A stretch of 8,358 nt of DNA from CAYSBE01 sp044337585 (GCA_044337585.1 JBIINH010000094.1:1-8358), one strand, 5' to 3'. Positions 1 through 7,009 are shown, numbered from the stretch's first letter. Notes: generated from the sequence alone by a model not told the origin. Numbers and translations are program-made.

Positions 1-1386
1 TCTGATTTGTCGCAAATACAAGATGCCATATCCTTTACCCTTGCCGAATTTTTGCGTGGTATTTTCACCCTGCTTATTGGGCTTATGTTCATATTTTGGA
101 TCAGTGCAAAGCTGGCTTTGGTGATGTTGGCCGTGGTACCTGTAATTGCTGTGCTGGCGGTGGTGTTTGGCATACGCATTCGCAAAATGAGCCGCAAAGC
201 GCAAGACCAACTTGCCGAAAGTGGCACCATTGTGCAGGAAACGTTTCAAGGTATTTCGGTGGTTAAATCCTTTACGGGCGAGGCATACGAAATTACACGC
301 TATGTAAAAAGCATTTATGCAGTTGTGGAAACCGCAATCAGCAATGCCCGCTACCGGGGAGCTTTTGTTTCGTTTATGATATTTAGTGTGTTTGGGGCAG
401 TGTCGTTTGTGATGTGGTATGGCGCCAATATGATTTCATCGGGCGAACTCACCATGGGCTCGCTTACCATGTTTGTTATTTTTTCTGTTTTTGTTGGTGG
501 CACGTTTGCAGGCTTTGCCGATATGTTTAGCCAATTGCAAAAAACATTGGGCGCTACCCAAAGCGTGAGGGAAATTTTGCGTACCCAAGGCGAAGATGTT
601 TCAATTGTGAATGAGAAAGTAGAACCCCAATACCTTATCAAAGGCGATGTAGCCTTTCACGATGTAGCCTTTAGCTACCCTAGCCGCAAAGATGTAGCTG
701 TTTTGAAAAACATTTCGCTGGAAGCCAAAAGTGGCCAACAAATAGCCATTGTTGGACCAAGCGGTGCAGGCAAAAGTACCATTACCGCTTTGTTGCTTCG
801 CTTTTATGAACCCGATGCCGGCAATATCAAATTTGACCACATGGATGCCCAAACCATTCCACTTACCCAACTGCGCAAGCAAATGGCCTATGTGCCACAA
901 GATGTGCTGCTGTTTGGTGGCAGCATCAAAGAAAATATTGCCTATGGAAATCCTGAAGCAACGGAAGAAGAAATTATTGCCGCGGCTAAAAAAGCCAATG
1001 CCCACCAATTTATTTTCCAATTTCCTGAGCAATATGAAACCATAGTGGGCGAACGCGGCATTAAACTAAGTGGTGGCCAACGCCAACGCGTAGCCATTGC
1101 CCGTGCCATTCTCAAAAATCCGGCTATCCTTATTTTGGATGAAGCTACCTCATCGCTTGACAGCGAAAGCGAATTGCTGGTGCAGGAGGCATTGGAAAAT
1201 TTGATGCAAAACCGAACTTCTTTTGTGATTGCGCACCGGCTTTCTACCATTCGCAATGCCAACAAAATTATGGTGATTGACAAAGGCATTGTTGCCGAAT
1301 CGGGCACGCATGACGAACTAATTAAACACAATGGATTGTATAAAAAATTGAATGAGTTGCAATTTGAGTTTCATTCCATTTCATAA
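1..1386 (+). CDS. ABC exporter, fused permease and ATPase (MsbA/multidrug type), 5'-truncated
   Basis: This is the C-terminal 461 residues of a half-transporter that exports lipids or hydrophobic compounds across the inner membrane as a dimer. The frame is open to the left edge, so the true start lies upstream; full family members are about 580-610 residues, so roughly 130 are missing. The first ~170 residues hold hydrophobic membrane helices. The nucleotide-binding domain follows with every expected motif: Walker A GPSGAGKST (residues 252-260 counted from base 1), a Q-loop in YVPQD, the signature LSGGQ (356-360), Walker B ILILDE followed by the D-loop SSLDSES, and the switch histidine in IAHRLST (about 412). 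The stop is TAA at 1384. prfC begins 23 bp downstream on the same strand, suggesting co-transcription. The family call is secure; the substrate (lipid A, lipid or drug) cannot be read from the sequence. Confidence 0.96.
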   Translation, partial: SDLSQIQDAISFTLAEFLRGIFTLLIGLMFIFWISAKLALVMLAVVPVIAVLAVVFGIRIRKMSRKAQDQLAESGTIVQETFQGISVVKSFTGEAYEITRYVKSIYAVVETAISNARYRGAFVSFMIFSVFGAVSFVMWYGANMISSGELTMGSLTMFVIFSVFVGGTFAGFADMFSQLQKTLGATQSVREILRTQGEDVSIVNEKVEPQYLIKGDVAFHDVAFSYPSRKDVAVLKNISLEAKSGQQIAIVGPSGAGKSTITALLLRFYEPDAGNIKFDHMDAQTIPLTQLRKQMAYVPQDVLLFGGSIKENIAYGNPEATEEEIIAAAKKANAHQFIFQFPEQYETIVGERGIKLSGGQRQRVAIARAILKNPAILILDEATSSLDSESELLVQEALENLMQNRTSFVIAHRLSTIRNANKIMVIDKGIVAESGTHDELIKHNGLYKKLNELQFEFHSIS

Positions 1387-1409
1387 CCCGCACTAAAATA
1401 AACAAGACC

Positions 1410-3020
1410 ATGTCTTTTCAAACCGAAATAAACCGCAGACGCACCTTTGCCATCATTGCCCACCCCGATGCGGGAAAAACAACCCTTACCGAAAAGCTCT
1501 TGCTTTTTGGTGGTGCCATCCACACGGCTGGTGCGGTAAAAAGCAATAAGATCAAAAAATCGGCTACTTCCGATTTTATGGAAATTGAAAAACAACGTGG
1601 AATTTCGGTGGCTACTTCGGTAATGGGTTTTGAATACAGAGGCTACAAGGTAAACATCCTGGATACACCCGGTCACAAGGATTTTGCGGAAGATACTTAC
1701 CGCACCTTAACGGCTGTTGACAGTGTAATACTGGTGGTGGATTGCGTGAAAGGTGTAGAAGAGCAAACCCGCAAATTGATGGAAGTGTGCCGCATGCGCA
1801 ATACGCCTGTGATTGTGTTTATCAATAAAATGGATCGCGAGGGACAAGACCCTTATGATTTGCTGGAAGAAATAGAAAAGGAATTGCACATACACACGCA
1901 ACCCATGAGTTGGCCAATTGGTGTGGGTTCAACCTTTAAAGGCGTTTATAACCTGCACGAAAAAACATTGAATTTATTTACCCCACACAAAGAAAAAAAA
2001 GCAACGGATGTGGTTTCTATTTCCAATATTGGTGATGCGATAATTGACCAAATGATTGGTGAAAAGCCTGCACGCCAATTGCGCGAAGATGTGGAACTGA
2101 TTGAAGGATTATATGAACCCTTTAACCGCGAGCTGTACCTGGAAGGTTTGCTGGCGCCTGTATTTTTTGGCAGCGGGGTCAATAATTTTGGGGTGCAGGA
2201 ATTGCTGGATACGTTTGTGGAAATTGCCCCGCACCCGCGTGAGCGCGAAAGCAGCACCCGCATGGTGAAGCCTGACGAAAATAAATTTAGCGGATTCATC
2301 TTTAAAATACACGCCAACCTGGATCCCAACCACCGCGACCGCATTGCTTTTTGCCGCATTGTTTCCGGAAAATTTGAACGCAATACGTTTTACCAACATA
2401 CCCGCTCTGCCAAAAAACTGCGTTTCTCCAATCCCACTACCTTTATGGCCAACGACAAAAGTGTGATTGAAGAAGCCTACCCGGGTGATGTGGTGGGCTT
2501 GTATGATACCGAAAACTTTAAGATTGGCGACACCCTTACCGAAGGCGAAATGATGTACTACAAAGGCATCCCCAGTTTTTCGCCCGAAATTTTTAAGGAA
2601 CTCATCAATACCAATCCCATGAAAACCAAGCAGCTGGAAAAAGGCATACAACAGCTTACGGATGAGGGCGTGGCCCAATTGTTTATTCAATACGGAGTAA
2701 ATAAAATTATTGGCACCGTGGGCGAACTTCAGTTTGATGTAATAGCCTTTCGCTTGCAACATGAGTATGGTGCTTCGTGTAAATTTCAGCCGCTGCGTTT
2801 TCAAAAAGCCAGTTGGTTTACCTGCGATGACAAAACCGTGCTTGATAAATTTATGATGCTAAAGGCAAACAGCATTGTGTACGACAAAGAGAACCGCCCC
2901 GTATTTATGGCCGAAAGCGAATGGGGCCTGGATATGACCCGACAAAATTACCCGGAGATAAAATTCTACAGCACTTCCGAGTTTAAAATGGAAGAACAGA
3001 TGCACGTGTGGAAGCGATAA
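1410..3020 (+). CDS. prfC: Peptide chain release factor 3 (RF3), complete
   Basis: RF3 is a cytoplasmic translational GTPase that recycles RF1/RF2 from the ribosome after peptide release. The 536-residue protein is close to the usual ~529. GTPase motifs are all present: P-loop HPDAGKTT (18-25), the switch I region ending in ISVATS (conserved Thr 69), G3 DTPGH (85-89) and G4 NKMD (139-142). The RF3 flavour is shown by the N-terminal RRRTFAIIAHPDAGKTTLTEK-type opening, the SDFMEIEKQRGISV stretch and the C-terminal domain with ELQFDV and FRLQHEYG. This distinguishes it from EF-G, which is longer. The ATG at 1410 sits right before the conserved N-terminus, preceded by an A-rich leader with no strong Shine-Dalgarno site. 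It lies just behind the ABC exporter and is probably read from the same transcript. Its composition is GC-richer than the genes of the downstream island. Confidence 0.98.
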   Translation: MSFQTEINRRRTFAIIAHPDAGKTTLTEKLLLFGGAIHTAGAVKSNKIKKSATSDFMEIEKQRGISVATSVMGFEYRGYKVNILDTPGHKDFAEDTYRTLTAVDSVILVVDCVKGVEEQTRKLMEVCRMRNTPVIVFINKMDREGQDPYDLLEEIEKELHIHTQPMSWPIGVGSTFKGVYNLHEKTLNLFTPHKEKKATDVVSISNIGDAIIDQMIGEKPARQLREDVELIEGLYEPFNRELYLEGLLAPVFFGSGVNNFGVQELLDTFVEIAPHPRERESSTRMVKPDENKFSGFIFKIHANLDPNHRDRIAFCRIVSGKFERNTFYQHTRSAKKLRFSNPTTFMANDKSVIEEAYPGDVVGLYDTENFKIGDTLTEGEMMYYKGIPSFSPEIFKELINTNPMKTKQLEKGIQQLTDEGVAQLFIQYGVNKIIGTVGELQFDVIAFRLQHEYGASCKFQPLRFQKASWFTCDDKTVLDKFMMLKANSIVYDKENRPVFMAESEWGLDMTRQNYPEIKFYSTSEFKMEEQMHVWKR

Positions 3021-3080
3021 GCTATACTTTATATTAAAAATTTGTACTTGCTTTTTTGGACTACGCAGTTTATACTCGTG

Positions 3081-3224
3081 TAACCAATTAGCCATGTATT
3101 CCCTTAGCCAAAATAAGATTCCAATAAAAATAAAACGAAACCCGTACGCAAGCGAGTTTCGCCTATCATTCCATTTTGGAGGGATTAGCGAACAAAAGGT
3201 GCGCATATATATGAGTTAGCAGTA
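3081..3224. repeat. attC/attI-like imperfect inverted repeat at the left edge of the island (R0)
   Basis: The element begins with TAAC (3081-3084) and ends with GTTA (3215-3218), the termini of an attC-type site. Between them 3100-3104 plus 3108-3114 (TCCCT, a TAG bulge, CCAAAAT) pair with 3173-3184 (ATTTTGGAGGGA), a 12-bp stem. A smaller CGAAAC/GTTTCG stem (3136-3141 with 3156-3161) lies in the loop. It lacks the TTGACA/CAGTTTAG core shared by the other repeats, so it may be a divergent attC, an attI-like entry site or chance. Its last bases, GTTAGCAGTA (3215-3224), are the exact reverse complement of the start of the next repeat (4462-4471), which is the strongest reason to treat this point as a cassette boundary. 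The interval between prfC and the nuclease contains no other gene that I can support. Confidence 0.5.
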
Positions 3225-3231
3225 AGTGTAA

Positions 3232-4437
3232 ATGACGACAACAACACCACATATAACCAAAGACACTTTTGTAGAAATTCTGCAAGACAAAGACCTTGTG
3301 CAATCTGACGATCTGCTCATTTTTCAAACTTTATATTCACTCGACAAACAAGAAGCATCAGCGACAGACCTTGCAAGAATTATCGGCTGGTCAGACAAAA
3401 ACGGAGTTGTTGGAAGAATTGTAGGACTTGGAAAACGTATTCTAAAAAAATACGACATCAAACAAACAGAACGTGAAGACGGAACAAAAAAGCTCTGGGA
3501 CTTCTTTTTTACAGGCTATTATAAAGAGGCTTTTTTCATTTACCAACTCAAACCCGAACTCAAAGACGCATTAGAAGAATGTGGTTTAACGGACAACGTA
3601 AAACCTATTTCAATTCAACGGGCTTACTTGTTCGCTTGGAACCCCAACAACTGGCATCAGTGGACAGACCCAAAGAACGTCCCGTATATTGAGGATAACA
3701 TTGAAGAATTAAAAAATACAGGCAAAGTTACTTTGATATGGAGTTGTCGCAGCCACAAAAGCATCCGACCGGGTGATAGAGCATTTTTAGTGAGAGTTGG
3801 TTCTACTCCGAGAGGAATTATGGCATCAGGCAAAGTAGTATCAGAACCTTTTTTATCACCGCATTGGAGTGGTGAAGACAAAGATGTTCCAAGAGTTATG
3901 ATTGAGTTTGATGTTTTGCTTAATCCCGACAAAGAGGCCATCCTCACATTGGACAATTTTGACAATGGAAATTTATCTAAACAAACATGGACACCGCAAT
4001 CTTCAGGAATTTCTATCAAACCTGAACTCGTTGACGAACTTGAAGAAGAGTGGTTTGAGTTTCTAAGAACTCAAAAGGTTCGTTATAATCCTTTTTCCGA
4101 AACGACTGACACTACAAAAACATTTGTTGAAGGTTCAGCAACACAAGTAACGCAGACACGTTACGAAAGAAACATTCATGCAAGACGAGAATGTTTGAAA
4201 CATTACGGTTATTCCTGTATGGTTTGCGGATTCAACTTTGAGAAAATATACGGAAACATTGGCTTTCAGTTTATTCACGTTCATCATTTGACACAAGTAG
4301 CGACAATCAAACAAGAGTATAATGTAAATCCAATTGCTGACTTACGACCTGTTTGTCCAAACTGCCATGCTATGTTGCACAAGGACAATCCACCATTGAC
4401 AATTGACGAACTAAAAGACAAAATAAAAAATGGGTAA
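3232..4437 (+). CDS. Winged-helix/EVE-like/HNH nuclease, likely modification-dependent (type IV) restriction enzyme
   Basis: The 401-residue protein has three parts. Residues ~1-115 resemble a winged-helix module (ATDLARIIGWSDKNGVVGRI). Residues ~128-280 look like an EVE/PUA-type modified-base reader, opening with RAYLFAWNPNNWHQW (130 on) and containing a RPGDRAFLVR strand. Residues ~311-395 form an HNH (beta-beta-alpha metal) nuclease with zinc cysteine pairs CMVC (329-332) and CPNC (375-378), the HVHH motif (349-352) and the DLRPVCPNCHAMLHK end. EVE-HNH fusions are known as type IV enzymes that cut DNA carrying modified cytosines, so a role against phages with modified DNA is inferred; the recognised base cannot be told. 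The ATG at 3232 is 16 bp inside the proposed cassette boundary. No methyltransferase lies nearby, consistent with a stand-alone type IV enzyme. It is AT-richer than prfC. HNH assignment is firm, the EVE-like part probable, the winged helix tentative. Confidence 0.9.
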   Translation: MTTTTPHITKDTFVEILQDKDLVQSDDLLIFQTLYSLDKQEASATDLARIIGWSDKNGVVGRIVGLGKRILKKYDIKQTEREDGTKKLWDFFFTGYYKEAFFIYQLKPELKDALEECGLTDNVKPISIQRAYLFAWNPNNWHQWTDPKNVPYIEDNIEELKNTGKVTLIWSCRSHKSIRPGDRAFLVRVGSTPRGIMASGKVVSEPFLSPHWSGEDKDVPRVMIEFDVLLNPDKEAILTLDNFDNGNLSKQTWTPQSSGISIKPELVDELEEEWFEFLRTQKVRYNPFSETTDTTKTFVEGSATQVTQTRYERNIHARRECLKHYGYSCMVCGFNFEKIYGNIGFQFIHVHHLTQVATIKQEYNVNPIADLRPVCPNCHAMLHKDNPPLTIDELKDKIKNG

Positions 4438-4461
4438 CGGTGGACACCAGCGAAAAACACC

Positions 4462-4599
4462 TACTGCTAACACACGTTTGGCGCAATGGGGGCTAAAGTG
4501 GTTCATTGAAAGTTTGTTCTTCTATTGTAAATTCGTGCTGGTTGACAATTTAGTTTTCCAAAATCCCCCACTGCGCCAAGCGTGGAAACGTTATGCACC
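4462..4599. repeat. attC-like imperfect inverted repeat R1 (best preserved)
   Basis: The left end is TACTGCTAAC (4462-4471), the right end GTTATGCACC (4590-4599). Inside, the arms 4473-4492 and 4565-4584 form a stem of CACG/CGTG, a T-G wobble, TTGGCGCA/TGCGCCAA, one A-C mismatch and TGGGGG/CCCCCA. Between the terminal TAAC/GTTA boxes and the stem the right side carries five unpaired bases (GAAAC) against one on the left, an asymmetry like that of attC sites. TAAC to GTTA spans 126 bp, the same as R2. The loop carries TTGACAATTTAG, related to the core of the other repeats. The two ends of the element pair only through TAAC/GTTA; each end instead matches the far end of its neighbouring cassette. 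The stem could also act as a terminator, but no T-tract follows. Confidence 0.8.
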
Positions 4600-4640
4600 A
4601 TTTTGAGAAACTAAGAAAATTAAAATGATTCCTAAGACCT

Positions 4641-5564
4641 ATGACAAATAAAAACAACAAATTTTATAATCCAACGACTATAGGTGCTTTAATTGAATTT
4701 TGTGAAGAATATTGTAATATCTATGACAAGTTTGTTAATGACATCAAACGACAAAAGCTCAAGTTACCTCAACAAATAATAGCTGCTGACATGCTTACAC
4801 GAAGCCGTGTAACTGTAGAGGCTTTGGGCAGACTTTTCCCTTTATTGACAGGACATCCAAGTCATAAAATGAGTATTTTTTTAGTTTTAAGAGCACAAAT
4901 TAGCGACATCTTCAATTATTTATACATTTTAACATTCATTGATTCAGAGGACTCTGAAGAGATTGCAATCAAAAACGAATCAGGATTATTAGATATTGAG
5001 TTTTTCAAGGCAATGCTAACATTACATGAAGAGAACAAACGACTTTTAGCTACTGGTGGTATTTCTAACGTAGTCAGTTCCTCTGACGAAGAACGCAATA
5101 ATGCAGTTAAAGAAGAACTTTTTCATAAGTATGCGCATTTATTAAATCAAGAAAAAAAGCCCAAATCAAATCAAGAAATAAGGTCATCAACAGACAACAA
5201 ACATTTTACTAAGGCACCCGAAAAAAGAAAAGGTGGAATTAGTACTGAGAAAGAAAAATTTGAAAGAATAATGCTTTATAGCCCCCAAAGTACAAAGGAA
5301 CAAATCGCACCTCTTTATTCAATATTTAAATATTTCTCTCAGTTTCAACATTACTCAAGAGGCAGCATGTTCTTCTTTAAACATAGGCATCTTGACCATG
5401 ACATATTTAACATCCTTATTAGCTTGACAACTTTATATACTGTTTGTGAATTGCAGTATAGGAAATTATTAGAAGGCCCAAATGAGTACTCCGAAAACCT
5501 TAAAAAATTAGATGCTATTTTAGAAAGAATAATCAATCAAGAGACATCCAACAAATCGGACTGA
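4641..5564 (+). CDS. Unknown mostly helical cytoplasmic protein, 307 residues
   Basis: I do not recognise this protein with confidence. It has no signal peptide or convincing membrane helix. The first ~160 residues look alpha-helical, with a segment (ADMLTRSRVTVEALGRLFPLL, then SIFLVLRAQISDIFNYLYIL) that recalls DUF5677-like, HEPN-related helical bundles. Residues ~165-205 are a charged, low-complexity Lys/Glu/Ser linker. The C-terminal part contains a basic, His-rich stretch HYSRGSMFFFKHRHLDHD (237-254) followed by helices rich in Leu and Tyr. The start at 4641 is the first ATG in this frame after the repeat. It is strongly AT-rich with AT-ending codons, unlike prfC, which fits recent transfer. 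It sits as a single gene between repeats R1 and R2, next to a likely restriction nuclease. A role in stress or phage defence is possible but rests only on context and a weak fold resemblance. Confidence 0.85.
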   Translation: MTNKNNKFYNPTTIGALIEFCEEYCNIYDKFVNDIKRQKLKLPQQIIAADMLTRSRVTVEALGRLFPLLTGHPSHKMSIFLVLRAQISDIFNYLYILTFIDSEDSEEIAIKNESGLLDIEFFKAMLTLHEENKRLLATGGISNVVSSSDEERNNAVKEELFHKYAHLLNQEKKPKSNQEIRSSTDNKHFTKAPEKRKGGISTEKEKFERIMLYSPQSTKEQIAPLYSIFKYFSQFQHYSRGSMFFFKHRHLDHDIFNILISLTTLYTVCELQYRKLLEGPNEYSENLKKLDAILERIINQETSNKSD

Positions 5565-5589
5565 CTGACTTGTCTGACCAGAGTAAAAC

Positions 5590-5727
5590 GGTGCATAACA
5601 CACGTCTTGCGCCATTGCCGGTTACGCGGTAAAATGAAGCTTTTATGTACGCAAAATATTTTATATTGGTTGACAGTTTCCGCTCCGCAATCGGCAACGA
5701 GCATATGGGGTGGGAACGTTATAAAGA
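5590..5727. repeat. attC-like imperfect inverted repeat R2
   Basis: The left end GGTGCATAAC (5590-5599) is the exact reverse complement of GTTATGCACC (4590-4599), the first bases of the same unit over 1 kb away. The right end is GTTATAAAG (5718-5726). TAAC to GTTA is 126 bp, identical to R1. Like R1 it continues CACACG after TAAC on the left and has GGGAAC before GTTA on the right. The inner stem is weaker: TTGCCG (5615-5620) pairs with CGGCAA (5692-5697), with CAC/GTG nearer the ends. The loop carries TTGACAGTTTCC (5670-5681), the family core. Confidence 0.72.
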
Positions 5728-5764
5728 ATAGTAGCTAGACCAAAACAACAATGACAAGAACAAC

Positions 5765-6757
5765 ATGAAAGTCATTCTTCACATACTCCTATTCAGTTTG
5801 GCGCTGCCTTGTTTTGCCCAACCTACAGGTCACCAAAAAATATTTTTGGAAATTACTGACAATGGCGATACGTTAGATCTTAAAAGTTGTTTTAAGAAAA
5901 ATGACTTTGGCAGCAAGACACTACTTGCCTATAAAAACTACCAACTGGTGGATATCAGCCATAACCCCACAGGGTTTGAATTTTACTCACGGGCTGAATA
6001 CATTCATAAAACATTAATGAATGATGACCACCTTATTCAGGTCGTAAAGAACAAAACGGATACCATGAATATTGAACTATTAAACTGCTTTAATGTGTAT
6101 TTTCTAAGCATCAACTTTCAAAAAGGTAATTTTCGATTGTATATAAATGATGGGAATCAATATAAATGGAACTACAACACCTTGCCATTTAAAACGATTA
6201 ACACTGAAAGTATTGTTTATGACATTACACCCAAAGACTGGAGTGTGTTTGAGGTTGACAACCGCAAGCAAGAACAAGACTATTTTATTTCGATTCAATT
6301 TGACAAACAGCAACGCTTAGCACGACCAATCATTCCCGAAGATGACCCTAATTTTCGAAACCTGAGAAGAATTAACAACCTTAGAAAAGAAGTGGCCGAC
6401 TACAATTTTGACGGACAACAGGATTATAGGGAACACAAAATGAATGACACAACAAAATGGAATTATTTCCTTTACAAAGATTCCATTTCAGGTTTTGTAT
6501 TGGATACGCAATTAAGCAGTTTGGATGTATGTTACTTTGATTTTAACAAGCAAATATTTGTTGGTTTAAAGACATCAAGAATTGATTCTTTAACCACTCA
6601 GATGGACAACTATGAATATATTGGCGGCAAACCAACATTGGTGAGAACGGTAATATGTGTACAAGCTTTTCCACATTCAGAGAAAAAAGACTGTACCTAT
6701 TATGTTTTGCAAAATGGAAAAATGGTGTTCGAAAAACATTATGAAGGATGCGAATGA
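5765..6757 (+). CDS. Unknown secreted (periplasmic or surface) protein, 330 residues
   Basis: The N-terminus is a Sec signal peptide: Lys 2, a hydrophobic core (ILHILLFSLALP) and an AXA-like CFA|QP cleavage site near residue 19. The cysteine there is preceded by ALP, a poor lipobox, so a lipoprotein is less likely. The rest is hydrophilic and beta-rich in appearance, without a domain I can name. An acidic YNFDGQQDYRE stretch (from residue 213) resembles the DxNxDGxxD calcium-loop motif seen in many secreted Bacteroidota proteins of unknown function. Three cysteines in the last ~40 residues (in VICVQAF, KDCTYY and EGCE) could form a disulphide. ATG at 5765 is chosen because it places the signal peptide correctly. 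A five-codon frame beginning at 5751 ends in a TGA that overlaps this ATG. It lies alone between repeats R2 and R3; no function can be assigned. Confidence 0.88.
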   Translation: MKVILHILLFSLALPCFAQPTGHQKIFLEITDNGDTLDLKSCFKKNDFGSKTLLAYKNYQLVDISHNPTGFEFYSRAEYIHKTLMNDDHLIQVVKNKTDTMNIELLNCFNVYFLSINFQKGNFRLYINDGNQYKWNYNTLPFKTINTESIVYDITPKDWSVFEVDNRKQEQDYFISIQFDKQQRLARPIIPEDDPNFRNLRRINNLRKEVADYNFDGQQDYREHKMNDTTKWNYFLYKDSISGFVLDTQLSSLDVCYFDFNKQIFVGLKTSRIDSLTTQMDNYEYIGGKPTLVRTVICVQAFPHSEKKDCTYYVLQNGKMVFEKHYEGCE

Positions 6758-6761
6758 AAAC

Positions 6762-6892
6762 CAATTGCTATAAAATCGGTAATGTAGAATGTCGAGTTTC
6801 GTTTTTCAATGACAGTTTAGTGTTTCAATCCCGAAGTTTTTGGACTGCCACTGCGCTAAGCATGGGAATGTGGGTGGGAATGATATAACTGA
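6762..6892. repeat. Degenerate attC-like repeat R3
   Basis: The right part belongs to the same family: ACAGTTTAGTGTTTC (6812-6826) is identical to R4 (7711-7725), and CACTGCGCTAAGCATGGGAATG (from 6850) lines up with the right arm of R1 with a few substitutions. The left arm that should pair with it (a TTGGCGCAGTGG-like stretch) is missing, and the left terminal box survives at best as CTATAAAATC near 6768. The right end is doubled: TGGGAATG occurs at 6863-6870 and again at 6875-6882, the second copy followed by ATATAACTG in place of GTTATAAAG. It therefore looks like a decayed or chimeric site. Confidence 0.6.
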
Positions 6893-6971
6893 ACCACAAA
6901 CCAACTTGCTAACAAAATTCAATATTTAACCACATCAACTGTGTGAACAATATAAATCAATGATATAATTG
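6879..6971. repeat. Short direct repeat in the leader of the oxidoreductase gene
   Basis: AATGATATAACTG (6879-6891) recurs as AATGATATAATTG (6959-6971), 12 of 13 bases identical and 80 bp apart. In the same leader AACTTGCT occurs at 6903-6910 and 7000-7007. The stretch 6893-7009 is AT-rich and contains no gene. It may be a remnant of further repeat copies or a regulatory leader; nothing in it decides between these. Confidence 0.4.
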
Positions 6972-7009
6972 TGTATCAAAACTGAATTTAAATAGGACTA
7001 ACTTGCTGT

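Noticed and set aside
601..1331. Minus-strand open frames and a plus-strand alternative frame (749-1045) within the ABC exporter
   Set aside because: They overlap the ATPase domain, whose motifs are all in the annotated frame; their translations look like low-information antisense products.
2109..2804. Long open frame on the minus strand (231 codons)
   Set aside because: It lies wholly inside prfC, antisense to conserved RF3 sequence, and its translation has no recognisable motif; it is a shadow of the codon structure of prfC.
3136..3161. Rho-independent terminator for prfC formed by CGAAAC/GTTTCG
   Set aside because: The stem is only six base pairs with a 14-base loop and no T-tract follows; it fits better as an inner part of the R0 element.
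4542..4547. TTGACA in the repeats as a -35 promoter box
   Set aside because: No matching -10 box follows at 16-18 bp in R1 or R2, and Bacteroidota promoters use a different consensus; it is part of the repeat core.
5349..5402. HEPN ribonuclease motif in the 307-residue protein
   Set aside because: The available Arg-His spacings (three or seven or more residues between) do not match Rx4-6H, so the motif is not claimed.
5765..5830. Lipoprotein signal with Cys near residue 16 of the secreted protein
   Set aside because: The residues before Cys are ALP, with Pro at the position that should be Gly or Ala; the CFA|QP signal peptidase I site fits better.
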